DNA from: Oscillospiraceae bacterium
Lineage (GTDB): Bacteria > Bacillota > Clostridia > Oscillospirales > Ruminococcaceae
Assembly: GCA_900770285.1 (NCBI GenBank)
Contig: CAAGJO010000030.1
Location: 5,085-69,084 of the forward strand
Reading direction: 5' to 3'
Length of the DNA stretch: 64,000 nucleotides
Shown: one piece after another, positions 8,189 through 16,401 of the stretch
Layout of the letters: every line of letters begins with the position of its first letter
Numbering within the stretch: the first letter of the stretch is position 1
Translations under genes and position numbers: made by a program
Notes under the pieces: generated by a model
Database searches by the model: none
What the model was told of the DNA's origin: nothing
What the model saw: the letters and a program-made list of their open reading frames with translations, nothing else

Positions 8189-9874
8189 TTAATTAAGTTC
8201 AATATCCATAATCGGATTGTAAACGTCTTTTCCTGCCGGAACCATTGGCAAAACATTAATGTCTTTATTAATTACACATTCAATAAGACAAGGTCTGCCG
8301 CACTTCAATGCTTTTTCAAGCATGGGTCTGATTTCTGATTTTTTTGTAATACGAATACCCTCAATTCCGAAAGCTTCAGCAAGTTTCATAAAATCTGTGC
8401 CGCGTTCAATGTCGGTCTGTGAAAATCTTTTGTCATAGAAAAGTCTTTGCCACTGGCGAACCATTCCCAAAACATCATTTTCAAAAACAAGCTCGATAAC
8501 AGGGATGTTGTGCTTTGCAAGACTTGAAAGTTCATTGCAGTTCATAAAGAAACTGCCGTCACCAGCAATATTAATTACTGTTCTGTTCGGATTTCCGACC
8601 TTTGCACCCATTGCAGCACCAAGTCCGTATCCCATTGTTCCAAGTCCTCCGCTTGAAGCAAAACTTCTTGGGCACTTGAAGTTATAATACTGTGCTGCCC
8701 ACATCTGATGCTGTCCGACTTCTGTGGTAATAATAGCCTCGCCGTTGGTTTGTCTGTCAAGTTCTTCGATGACATCCTGAGGCAGAACTTCATCTTCACT
8801 TTCAACAGGCACCATTTTCAGCGCATAGGCTTTTTTCCAGTCCATTACCTGAGCCATCCATTCTTCATGGTGCTGGTCAGGCAGCAGTTCGTTGATTTTA
8901 TGCAATATGTATTTAACATCGCCGATAACTGATTCATATGGTTCAATATTCTTGCCGACTTCGGCAGGGTCAATTTCAATATGCAGAATTTTTGTGTTCT
9001 GTCCGAATGTGTCCGCATTGCATATAACTCTGTCGGAAAAACGTGAACCGAGAACGATCATGAGATCACATGCGTGAAGAGCAAGAGCTGAGGTTTTTGT
9101 ACCATGCATTCCAAGCATCCCGATATACGCTTTGCTGGTATTGTCATATGCACATTGTCCCATAAGGGAAAGGGAAACAGGTGCATCACATTTTTCAGCG
9201 AATTCAGCCATTTCATTTACGGCATTGCATGATACAACTCCGCCGCCTGCATAGATAAGCGGTTTTTTAGATTCTTTGATAAGTTCAACTGCCTTTTCAA
9301 TCTTTTCGTTAATGTCATTAGGATTGTGGTGAACAATCTCTTTTGGAGCACTTTTCTCATATTCAATTTCAGCGGCAGTGATATCCTTTGGTATATCAAT
9401 AAGTACCGGGCCTTTTCTGCCTTCATTTGCAACTGCAAAAGCTTCACGGATAGTGTCAACCAGTTTAGCAGGGTCCTTAACTATGTAATTATGCTTAGTA
9501 ACAGGCATTGTGATTCCGCAGATGTCAACTTCCTGGAAACTGTCAAGACCTAAAAGTGATGTGGTAACGTTTCCTGTAATTGCAACCATAGGGATAGAGT
9601 CCATATATGCGGTTGCAAGACCTGTAACGAGGTTTGTTGCCCCCGGACCGGAAGTTGCAATAACTACGCCTGTTCTGCCTGTAGTTCTTGAAAATCCGTC
9701 AGCAGCATGGCAGGCAGCCTGCTCATGAGCTGTGATTATGTGTTTTATCTTGTCTGAATATCTGTAAAGCGAATCATAGATGTTCAGAACTGCTCCGCCC
9801 GGGTATCCGAAAACTGTATCGACACCCTGTTCGAGCAAACATTCGATTATAACGTCTGAGCCTTTTAAAAGCAT
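8189..9874 (-). CDS. ilvB: Acetolactate synthase, large catalytic subunit
   Basis: A 561-residue TPP enzyme that condenses two pyruvates to acetolactate, or pyruvate with 2-oxobutyrate, at the head of branched-chain amino-acid synthesis. The TPP-activating glutamate is Glu51 in TAHEQAACHAADG. The TPP/Mg motif is GDGSFFMNCNELSSL in the C-terminal third. The long form with DSFQEVD and the C-terminal MVPAGKD segment is that of biosynthetic enzymes. It is monocistronic between its own promoter and terminator. No small regulatory subunit (ilvN) is next to it, which is unusual; ilvN, if present, must be elsewhere. The anabolic AlsS type is less likely from the sequence. Confidence 0.93.
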   Translation of the reverse strand: MLLKGSDVIIECLLEQGVDTVFGYPGGAVLNIYDSLYRYSDKIKHIITAHEQAACHAADGFSRTTGRTGVVIATSGPGATNLVTGLATAYMDSIPMVAITGNVTTSLLGLDSFQEVDICGITMPVTKHNYIVKDPAKLVDTIREAFAVANEGRKGPVLIDIPKDITAAEIEYEKSAPKEIVHHNPNDINEKIEKAVELIKESKKPLIYAGGGVVSCNAVNEMAEFAEKCDAPVSLSLMGQCAYDNTSKAYIGMLGMHGTKTSALALHACDLMIVLGSRFSDRVICNADTFGQNTKILHIEIDPAEVGKNIEPYESVIGDVKYILHKINELLPDQHHEEWMAQVMDWKKAYALKMVPVESEDEVLPQDVIEELDRQTNGEAIITTEVGQHQMWAAQYYNFKCPRSFASSGGLGTMGYGLGAAMGAKVGNPNRTVINIAGDGSFFMNCNELSSLAKHNIPVIELVFENDVLGMVRQWQRLFYDKRFSQTDIERGTDFMKLAEAFGIEGIRITKKSEIRPMLEKALKCGRPCLIECVINKDINVLPMVPAGKDVYNPIMDIELN

Positions 9875-9913
9875 GAAATCAACCCTTTTTCATTAATTTA
9901 ATATTTATTAATA

Positions 9914-9942
9914 ATTATAACGTGAAAGCAAATTAAAGTCAA
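9914..9942 (-). promoter_or_regulatory. Promoter of ilvB
   Basis: On the minus strand TTGACT (9942-9937) and TATAAT (9919-9914) are 17 nt apart. The leader before the ATG is only about 35 nt, too short for a T-box or a leader-peptide attenuator. Confidence 0.75.
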
Positions 9943-10009
9943 TAGCTTATTTATTAACATTCTTCTTTAATATGTGACTTGAAACAATGTTCGCTTTTGT
10001 AAAAAATGC

Positions 10010-10038
10010 TTGATTTATTGGAGGAATCGGTGTATAAT
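10010..10038 (+). promoter_or_regulatory. Promoter of proC
   Basis: TTGATT at 10010-10015 and TATAAT at 10033-10038 are 17 nt apart. It overlaps an in-frame upstream ATG (10006), which therefore cannot be the start of proC. Confidence 0.75.
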
Positions 10039-10080
10039 TATAAAAGTTATTTTTTGATTTTATGTGAAAGGAATGGCAAA

Positions 10081-10881
10081 ATGAATAATATAGGCTTTAT
10101 TGGAGCAGGCAATATGGGCTATGCAATTATGAAAGGCATTTCAGGCAGCAAGCTCAAAGACAGTGTTAAACTTTTTGCGTATGATAAATATGCTCCGTCA
10201 TTGGAAAGAACTGAAAGTATCGGCGTTACGGCTTGTAAAAGCTGCGCCGAAGTTGCTGAAAAGTGTGAAATAGTATTTTTGGCTATAAAACCTCAGCAGC
10301 TCGATGATGTGCTTGCAGATATAAAAAACGTAGTAACGAAAGAAACTGTTATAGTTTCAATCTGTGCAGGAATTGATGATAACTACATTTCATCAAAGAC
10401 AGTGGACAATGCAAAGGTTATACTTGTTATGCCAAATACTCCGCTGCTTCTGGGCGAAGGGGCGACAGCACTTTCAAGATCCGACAGCGTCAGCGATGAT
10501 GAGTTTGCTCTTGTATGCAATATTTTCGGACAATGCGGTGAATATGCGGTTATCCCAAAGGATAAAATGAAAGAGATCATTGCTATAAACGGCTCGTCTC
10601 CTGCATTTATATATCTTTATGCAAAGGCATTCATTGATTATGCGGCATCGGTTGGTATAGATGAACAGTCAGCAAAAAAGCTGTTTTCAAAAACTCTGAT
10701 CGGCTCAGCGAAGATGATTACTGACAGCGGAGATTCTATAGATACGCTTATAGAGAAGGTATCCTCAAAGGGAGGTACGACTATAGCAGGTCTTGAACAG
10801 CTCAGAGCAGGAAATCTTGAGCAGACAGTAAAAAATGCCTGTGAGGCCTGCACAAAGCGTGCCTATGAGCTTTCAAAGTAA
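10081..10881 (+). CDS. proC: Pyrroline-5-carboxylate reductase
   Basis: Reduces pyrroline-5-carboxylate to proline with NAD(P)H. The protein is 266 residues from the chosen ATG. It opens with the Rossmann motif GFIGAGNMGYAI. The C-terminal dimer domain carries the family block AINGSSPAFIYLYAKAFIDYA and the end motif SKGGTTIAGLEQL. The start at 10081 follows a GAAAGGA ribosome site; a longer reading from 10006 would overlap the promoter. It may be co-transcribed with the two membrane-protein genes downstream. Confidence 0.93.
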   Translation: MNNIGFIGAGNMGYAIMKGISGSKLKDSVKLFAYDKYAPSLERTESIGVTACKSCAEVAEKCEIVFLAIKPQQLDDVLADIKNVVTKETVIVSICAGIDDNYISSKTVDNAKVILVMPNTPLLLGEGATALSRSDSVSDDEFALVCNIFGQCGEYAVIPKDKMKEIIAINGSSPAFIYLYAKAFIDYAASVGIDEQSAKKLFSKTLIGSAKMITDSGDSIDTLIEKVSSKGGTTIAGLEQLRAGNLEQTVKNACEACTKRAYELSK

Positions 10882-10946
10882 TTTTTAAGCAATAGTCAGC
10901 ATATATATTACCATGCATAAAACGGATTGAAAGGATGGTAATATAT

Positions 10947-11549
10947 ATGCAAAATAACGGGACAAGCAAAGATTTTATACATGGTATTCGTTTTTTTATA
11001 TTTTTAATGCTGATGGCAGTCGTGGGAGTTTTTGCAGGAGTAATCTGCTGTAAAATGGGAATAAATTTGTTTTCTCACAGCTTTTTTTCTGCGGAAAGCT
11101 TTTTGAAAATGAGGGAGGACAAAGCCTTTGCGGGAATTTTGTTTTCTTCCTTCGGAAGTACCAGTGCTTTTGTAATCGTTGCGTTTGTTCTTGGATTTTC
11201 AGCCATTGCACAGCCGTTTGAAGTGATCATACCTTTATTAAAAGGTGTAATGCTTGGTGTGCTTGCGGCGCAGATATATATGCAAAGCCAGCAGCATGGT
11301 ATTTTAATTTGTCTGTGTCTGGTTGTGCCTTGCGGCATTGTTTCAATGTATGCAGTGGTTTCATCGGCAAGAGAAGCTGTTGGGCTTTCAAATATAATAC
11401 TTACAAATACATTAACCCTTGGACATACAAGCGGTCTGAGAGAAACAGTAAAGCTTTATGCTGTTAAATTTCTTGTGCTGGAGGCAGTAACGGCAGTTTC
11501 AGCGGCAGTGGACTGCTTGTGTACATTGGTATTTGTGGGGAGAATTTAA
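10947..11549 (+). CDS. SpoIIM-like integral membrane protein
   Basis: A 200-residue protein with about five hydrophobic helices. The layout resembles stage II sporulation protein M: a first helix near the N-terminus, a central VLGFSAIAQPFEVIIPLLKGVMLG block and a helix near the C-terminus. In B. subtilis SpoIIM is part of the engulfment peptidoglycan-remodelling complex. Similarity here is in hydropathy and the central motif, so the assignment is tentative. The ATG at 10947 is preferred over the ATG at 10935, because the latter lies inside the AAGGATGG ribosome site. Confidence 0.5.
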   Translation: MQNNGTSKDFIHGIRFFIFLMLMAVVGVFAGVICCKMGINLFSHSFFSAESFLKMREDKAFAGILFSSFGSTSAFVIVAFVLGFSAIAQPFEVIIPLLKGVMLGVLAAQIYMQSQQHGILICLCLVVPCGIVSMYAVVSSAREAVGLSNIILTNTLTLGHTSGLRETVKLYAVKFLVLEAVTAVSAAVDCLCTLVFVGRI

Positions 11550-11593
11550 GCGAGATGTCTAATTCAGCATTATGCTGTGGAAAGGAAAGAAAT

Positions 11594-12427
11594 ATGTCGT
11601 TATTCAAAAAGAACTATGATGAGCCGGGTATGGGTATTCCAAAGGCTCCTATGGAGAAAAAAGGCTTTTTTAAATTCTTTGAAATTTATGGTGTACGTTT
11701 TTGGCGTTTGATTGAACTGAATTTGATATTTATTCTTGCATGTATACCTATCGTAACTTTTGGCCCTGCTGTGGCAGGTATGACAAAGGTAGCAAGAAAT
11801 TATTCTCAGGAAAGAAACGCTTTTATCTGGTCTGATTTCTGGAAAGCATTCAAAAGCAATTTTAAGCAGGCTTTTGTAATGGGAATTATTGATTTGATAT
11901 TTATAGCGGCGATATTTGTAGGTTTTCCGGTATATCAGAGTCTGGCAAAGGAAAATTCAATAATGTATATACCTTTGGTGCTTTTTATAAGCATATCACT
12001 TTTGTTTATAATGATGCATTACTATATTTATCTGATGATAGTTTCTGCAAATCTGAAGCTGACTCAAATACTGAAAAACGCATTTTTCCTTGTCAGCCTT
12101 GGCTTTAAAAGCACAATGTTCACACTGCTTGCATGGATCGCCGTATTTGCAGTATTGATTCTTTTCTATCCTTATACAATATTTATTATGCCGTTTCTTC
12201 CTTTTTCATTTTTAAGCTTTGTAACCAGCTTTAACTGTTACCCTGTTATACGTAAATTTGTTATACAGCCATACTATGACAAGCTCGGGCAGGACAATCC
12301 TGAATTTGATTATCTGAAACTTAAAGATGATGAAGAAGTTATTTTTGAGGATAATGTTGAGCTTGAGAGAAAATCAAATGCTAATAAAGAAAAACAAGAT
12401 AAGAATAAAGGAAAAACAATAAGCTAA
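11594..12427 (+). CDS. DUF624 (YesL-like) membrane protein
   Basis: A 277-residue protein with five or six transmembrane helices. The family block FGPAVAGMTKVARNYSQERNAFIWSDF in the first third is characteristic of DUF624/YesL. These proteins often sit beside carbohydrate genes but their activity is unknown. The C-terminus is a charged tail (KSNANKEKQDKNKGK). The start at 11594 follows AAAGGAAAG; the reading from 11519 would overlap the preceding gene. It ends at a shared terminator facing the metal ATPase gene. Confidence 0.75.
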   Translation: MSLFKKNYDEPGMGIPKAPMEKKGFFKFFEIYGVRFWRLIELNLIFILACIPIVTFGPAVAGMTKVARNYSQERNAFIWSDFWKAFKSNFKQAFVMGIIDLIFIAAIFVGFPVYQSLAKENSIMYIPLVLFISISLLFIMMHYYIYLMIVSANLKLTQILKNAFFLVSLGFKSTMFTLLAWIAVFAVLILFYPYTIFIMPFLPFSFLSFVTSFNCYPVIRKFVIQPYYDKLGQDNPEFDYLKLKDDEEVIFEDNVELERKSNANKEKQDKNKGKTIS

Positions 12428-12442
12428 AATAAGAAAAATTCA

Positions 12443-12468
12443 AGCGAGGCTGAGATGCCTCGCTTTTT
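12443..12468. terminator. Bidirectional terminator between DUF624 gene and metal ATPase gene
   Basis: A perfect 8-bp stem (12443-12450 with 12457-12464) with a 6-nt loop. T residues follow it on the plus strand and a weaker AT tract on the minus strand. Two convergent genes end on either side. Confidence 0.8.
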
Positions 12469-12473
12469 AAATG

Positions 12474-14339
12474 CTATTTTTTCTTGATAATAAGCGTTCT
12501 CATGGCATTGAGAATCGCTATTATTGAAACTCCTACATCGGCAAATACTGCAGCCCACATATTTGCAATTCCAAATGCTCCGAGTGCTAAAATTGCAGCC
12601 TTGACTGTCAGCGCAAAAATGATATTTTCCATAACAATTTTCATGGTTCTGTGTGCAATGTCAATGACTGTAGGGATTTTTTCTGTGCTGTCATCCATAA
12701 GAACAATATCTGCTGCCTCAATAGCAGCATCTGAACCAATTGCACCCATGGCAATTCCAATGTCTGCACGGGTTAGGACAGGTGCGTCATTTATGCCGTC
12801 TCCTACAAATACAAGCTTGCCCTTTTCTCCTTCATCAGCCAGAAGCTCTTCAACTTTTGCAACCTTGCCGGCAGGCAGCAGCTCGGCACAAACTTCATCC
12901 ATTCCCAGTTCTGAACCGATTTTTTCGCCGATTTCTTTGTTGTCGCCTGTAAGCATAACAAGTCGTCTGATGCCGTGTTCCTTTATTTTTGTCAATGAAG
13001 ATTTTGCCTCAGGCTTGATTTCATCAGATATGACTATATGTCCTGCATAAGCCTTATCTATGACCACATGAATAACTGTTCCAATGTGGGAAACTCCGCA
13101 GTCTGCGGGATGTATATTAAGGCTTTTCATTAGCTTTTCGTTTCCTGCATATACTTCTTTTCCGTCTATAATAGCCTTAACTCCCATACCTGTGATTTGT
13201 TCTGAATTGGAAACTCTTGAACTTTCAATTAGCTTTCCGCAGGCTTTCTTGATTGATAGTGCAATGGGGTGATCCATATACATTTCAGCTGCGGCAGTTA
13301 TTTCAAGCAGCTGTGCTGAACTGCAGTTATTGGGATGAACAGCTGTAACTTTGAAAACACCTTTGGTCAGAGTACCTGTTTTGTCAAAAACAAAAGTATC
13401 CGCATGGGATAATGCCTCGAGATAGTTTCCGCCCTTGACTAAAATTCCTTGCTTTGACGCACCTCCTATTCCTCCGAAGAAACTGAGAGGTACAGATATA
13501 ACCAAAGCACAAGGGCAGGATATAACTAAGAAAACAAGCGCTCTGTGTATCCAATCTGCAAGATTTCCCATAAAAATAGGAGGTATGAAGGCAAGAAGTA
13601 CAGCACCGATAACAACGCATGGAGTATAGTATTTTGCAAACTTAGTGATAAAGTTTTCTGCCTTTGCTTTTTTGGCACTGGAGTTTTCCACCAGTTCAAG
13701 TATTTTTGCTACAGTTGATTCGCCGAAAGGCTTTGTGACTTTTATTTTCAGTAGTCCGCTCAGATTAATACAGCCGCTGGATGCATTTTCTCCAACTGTT
13801 GCGTCACGGGGGATAGATTCACCTGTAAGGGCAGATGTGTCAAGAGTGGAGTTTCCTTCTGCAATAATTCCGTCAAGAGGGATTTTTTCTCCGGGTTTAA
13901 CGGTTATAATATCGCCTACCTGCACATCCTCAGGGTCAACTTGTATAAGTTCACCGTTTTTTTCAATATTGGCATAGTCCGGACGAATGTCCATAAGTGC
14001 TGAAATGGATTTTCGGGATTTGCCTACAGCAATGCCCTGAAATAGCTCACCCACCTGATAAAACAGCATAACGGCTATTGCTTCGTCAGCTTCTCCAATG
14101 CAGAATGCTCCAATGGTGGCAAGCGCCATAAGAAAGTTCTCGTCAAACACCTGACCGTGAATAATATTCTTGAACGCTTTGAAAAGAACGTCCCAGCCAA
14201 TTACAGCATAGGCTGCAAAGGAAGGAATGTATATAAAGATGTTGCTCAATTCAAAAATACCGGCAACAATTTTTGTTATAACAATCAAAAGAAAGCTTAT
14301 AATAATTCTCACGAGTGTATGCTTTTGCCTTCGTGTCAC
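12474..14339 (-). CDS. P1B-type heavy-metal-exporting ATPase (Zn/Cd/Pb class)
   Basis: A 621-residue membrane pump. Landmarks in order: actuator loop TGES, transmembrane metal motif CPC (ISCPCALVISVPL), phosphorylation site DKTGT, the HP locus DHPIALS, nucleotide hinge GDGINDAPVL and the last-helix ADVGVSIIAILNAMR. That last block fits the P1B-2 class that exports Zn, Cd or Pb. It lacks an N-terminal metal-binding domain; a free HMA protein is encoded just upstream. The start is GTG after AAGGAGGTATTTACT. It is the last gene of a regulator-HMA-pump operon. The exact metal is inferred. Confidence 0.9.
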   Translation of the reverse strand: MTRRQKHTLVRIIISFLLIVITKIVAGIFELSNIFIYIPSFAAYAVIGWDVLFKAFKNIIHGQVFDENFLMALATIGAFCIGEADEAIAVMLFYQVGELFQGIAVGKSRKSISALMDIRPDYANIEKNGELIQVDPEDVQVGDIITVKPGEKIPLDGIIAEGNSTLDTSALTGESIPRDATVGENASSGCINLSGLLKIKVTKPFGESTVAKILELVENSSAKKAKAENFITKFAKYYTPCVVIGAVLLAFIPPIFMGNLADWIHRALVFLVISCPCALVISVPLSFFGGIGGASKQGILVKGGNYLEALSHADTFVFDKTGTLTKGVFKVTAVHPNNCSSAQLLEITAAAEMYMDHPIALSIKKACGKLIESSRVSNSEQITGMGVKAIIDGKEVYAGNEKLMKSLNIHPADCGVSHIGTVIHVVIDKAYAGHIVISDEIKPEAKSSLTKIKEHGIRRLVMLTGDNKEIGEKIGSELGMDEVCAELLPAGKVAKVEELLADEGEKGKLVFVGDGINDAPVLTRADIGIAMGAIGSDAAIEAADIVLMDDSTEKIPTVIDIAHRTMKIVMENIIFALTVKAAILALGAFGIANMWAAVFADVGVSIIAILNAMRTLIIKKK

Positions 14340-14366
14340 AGTAAATACCTCCTTATATGAGTATTT

Positions 14367-14591
14367 TTATTTAATAATTATTTTGCAGTCAGGTTCAATT
14401 TTCCTGCATATTTTTACAGCCTTTTTCAGAATTTCGTCAAGGTTTGAATCATCAGCGGTACAAAGAGTCAGCTTTTGCATTATAAAGCTGACAGATGCGT
14501 CTTCAACACCGTCAATTTTCTTTATTGCGTCCTCCATTTTAGCCGCACAGTTTGCACAATCTAAATCTTCAAGTTTATATGTTTTTTTCAT
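14367..14591 (-). CDS. Stand-alone heavy-metal-associated (HMA) domain protein
   Basis: A 74-residue ferredoxin-like fold with the metal site DCANC near residues 10-14. In many P1B pumps this domain is fused to the N-terminus of the ATPase; here it ends 27 nt before the pump gene starts. It may deliver metal to the pump or act as a sensor domain. The ribosome site GAGGAG precedes the ATG. Confidence 0.85.
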   Translation of the reverse strand: MKKTYKLEDLDCANCAAKMEDAIKKIDGVEDASVSFIMQKLTLCTADDSNLDEILKKAVKICRKIEPDCKIIIK

Positions 14592-14713
14592 TTGAACATC
14601 TCCTCTGGTATTAATTTCTGTATAGAGTAACGGTTTTTTATAAAACCTGGTTTATGTTATCGCCGTCAAACAATTCCTGATATATACACTAGCAAAGAAA
14701 ACGGCGCAGTGGT

Positions 14714-14731
14714 GCAGGGGTACGCCCCTGC
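14714..14731 (-). other. GC-rich hairpin at the arsR-type regulator stop codon
   Basis: A 7-bp stem of GCAGGGG and CCCCTGC with a TACG loop; on the minus strand it starts with the last base of the stop codon. No T run follows, so it is probably an mRNA-stabilising or attenuating hairpin and not a full terminator. Confidence 0.45.
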
Positions 14732-15099
14732 TATTCCTCTACGTGTTCCATTCCCATTTCGATAATGCTGCGGACATGGTCATCTGAAAGGGAATAAAAA
14801 ACGTTTTTGCCTTCTTTGCGAAAACGCACCAACTTGTTTGTTTTGAGTACTCTCAGCTGGTGAGATACTGCGGTCTGGGTAATCCCCAAAAGCTTGGAAA
14901 TGTCATTAACGCAAAGTTCCGATTCAAATAAAGCATACAAAATCTTTATTCTTGTTGAATCGCCGAATATTTTAAATAGTTCAGCTAAGTCATACAGTAT
15001 TTCGTCAGGCGGCATATTGTCATTTACTTTGCTGAGTGTATTATCAGTAATTTCAGTTTGTTTTATTGATTTTTCTGGATTTTCTTCTTTACAAATCAT
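14731..15099 (-). CDS. ArsR/SmtB-family metal-responsive repressor
   Basis: A 122-residue winged-helix repressor. The recognition region is ELCVNDISKLLGITQTAVSHQLRVLKTNKLV. The C-terminal helix carries Asp-x-His, then ten residues, then His-x-x-Glu (DDH ... EHVEE). That matches the alpha-5 zinc site of CzrA/SmtB-type sensors, where it releases DNA on zinc binding. It is first in the operon with the HMA protein and P1B pump. It should repress its own promoter through the TCATATGA repeats at 15114-15137. AAGGAG lies 10 nt before the ATG. Confidence 0.88.
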   Translation of the reverse strand: MICKEENPEKSIKQTEITDNTLSKVNDNMPPDEILYDLAELFKIFGDSTRIKILYALFESELCVNDISKLLGITQTAVSHQLRVLKTNKLVRFRKEGKNVFYSLSDDHVRSIIEMGMEHVEE

Positions 15100-15113
15100 A
15101 TATGTTCACTCCT

Positions 15114-15137
15114 TCATATGAATATCTGCTCATATGA
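15114..15137 (-). promoter_or_regulatory. Predicted operator of the ArsR/SmtB-type repressor
   Basis: Two copies of the self-complementary TCATATGA (15114-15121 and 15130-15137) flank an 8-nt spacer. This resembles known SmtB/CzrA operators built on ATATGAa...TTCATAT. The distal copy overlaps the -10 element. Confidence 0.65.
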
Positions 15138-15162
15138 TAACATATTATGCATAGATTGTCAA
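15134..15162 (-). promoter_or_regulatory. Promoter of the metal-efflux operon
   Basis: On the minus strand TTGACA (15162-15157) and TATCAT (15139-15134) are 17 nt apart. The -10 lies inside the operator, so repressor binding would block polymerase. Confidence 0.75.
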
Positions 15163-15222
15163 TAGTGTTATTGGATTTTTTGCTCATATATAAAAATATA
15201 ATAAGGTAATTAAAATCCGCTC

Positions 15223-15251
15223 TTTACAATTAATCAGGTTTGTGTTATAAT
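15223..15251 (+). promoter_or_regulatory. Promoter of aroB-aroA
   Basis: TTTACA at 15223-15228 and TATAAT at 15246-15251 are 17 nt apart. A GTG at 15259 in the aroB frame is too close to the -10 to be the start. Confidence 0.75.
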
Positions 15252-15291
15252 TTTATTAGTGAAAATCAATAAATTTGAAAGGCTAATGGCT

Positions 15292-16401
15292 ATGAAATTT
15301 TACTGCGAGCTTAAAAAAATTGTGGACGATTCTTATGATATTGAAATCGGACATTCTTTGTTTGATACATTGGTAAACGATTTGAAAAAAGGATTATGCG
15401 GAAATCTGAAAAAATTTGCTGTTGTAACCGATTCAACAGTTAAGGACTTGTATGGTGAAAAAATATATGATAAGCTGATTTCTGAAGGTTTTAAGACTGA
15501 CTTGTTTGTGATTCCTGCTGGTGAAAAGTCGAAAACCCGTGAAATGAAAGAATTTGTTGAAGATTCAATGCTTGAAAAAGGTTATCGCCGTGATTGTGCA
15601 GTTATAGCTGTGGGCGGAGGAGTTGTTACCGACCTTGCAGGCTTTGTTGCCGGAACTTTCGGCAGAGGTGTTCCTTTTGTTAATTATGCAACGACTTTGC
15701 TTGCAGCGGCAGACGCATCTGTCGGCGGAAAAACAGCGGTAGATACGCCCTTGGCTACAAATCTTATAGGACTTTTCAATCAGCCTGAAAAGGTTTACCT
15801 TGATATTGATACATGGAAAACTTTGCCTCAAAGACAGCTTTCCAGCGGCTTGAGCGAAACAATAAAACATGCCTGCCTTGGGGATAAAGAGCTTTTTGAA
15901 TTCCTTGAAAAAAACATAGACAAGATTTTTGAAAATGACACGGATGCCTGCGAATATATTGCAGAGCGAAACTGTGCCGTAAAATATAAGGTTGTTATGC
16001 AGGATGAAAAGGAATCGGGACTGCGTGAAATTTTAAATCTCGGTCATACTGTTGGCAGGGCTATTGAAACGGTGTCTGATTATAATCTTTTGCACGGTGA
16101 GGCTTTGGCAATAGGAATGACAGCACAGGTGCGTCTGGGACAAAAGCTTGGTTTTATATCTGCCGAAAATGCAGACAGAGTGGTTTCGCTTTATAAAAAG
16201 GCAAAGCTTCCTACCGAAATACCTGAATATATTGATAAAGCTGAATTGGTTAAAAAGCTTTATACCGATAAAAAAGTACGCAACGGAAAGCTTAGATTTG
16301 TTTTTCAAAAGGAAATCGGTGATGTAATGCAGTTTGGCGAAAATAATTTTGCTAAGGAAATTACTGAGGACGAAATTGCTGAGATTATAGGGGAAATGTG
16401 A
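15292..16401 (+). CDS. aroB: 3-dehydroquinate synthase
   Basis: Converts DAHP to 3-dehydroquinate in the shikimate pathway, with NAD and a divalent metal. NAD-binding AVGGGVVTDLAGFVAGTFGRG and the substrate/metal blocks LSETIKHA, LNLGHTVGRAIE and LLHGEALAIGM are all present. About 369 residues, slightly longer than the E. coli enzyme. The ATG at 15292 is chosen because GAAAGG lies 9 nt upstream; ATG 15286 is a close alternative. The stop codon touches the aroA start, so the pair is an operon. Confidence 0.92.
   Translation: MKFYCELKKIVDDSYDIEIGHSLFDTLVNDLKKGLCGNLKKFAVVTDSTVKDLYGEKIYDKLISEGFKTDLFVIPAGEKSKTREMKEFVEDSMLEKGYRRDCAVIAVGGGVVTDLAGFVAGTFGRGVPFVNYATTLLAAADASVGGKTAVDTPLATNLIGLFNQPEKVYLDIDTWKTLPQRQLSSGLSETIKHACLGDKELFEFLEKNIDKIFENDTDACEYIAERNCAVKYKVVMQDEKESGLREILNLGHTVGRAIETVSDYNLLHGEALAIGMTAQVRLGQKLGFISAENADRVVSLYKKAKLPTEIPEYIDKAELVKKLYTDKKVRNGKLRFVFQKEIGDVMQFGENNFAKEITEDEIAEIIGEM

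Noticed and set aside
9875..10009. A T-box or leader-peptide attenuator for ilvB
   Set aside because: The leader is only about 35 nt, with no T-box core or terminator.
10006..10080. Longer N-terminus for proC starting at 10006
   Set aside because: The ATG lies upstream of and overlaps the -35/-10 promoter, so it would not be transcribed.
12484..13977. Long plus-strand ORFs inside the P1B ATPase gene
   Set aside because: They mirror the coding strand of a clear ATPase, and the proteins are low-complexity Ser/Ile-rich sequences.
15259..15291. GTG at 15259 as the aroB start
   Set aside because: It is 8 nt after the -10 hexamer and has no ribosome site; the ATG at 15292 is correctly spaced from GAAAGG.
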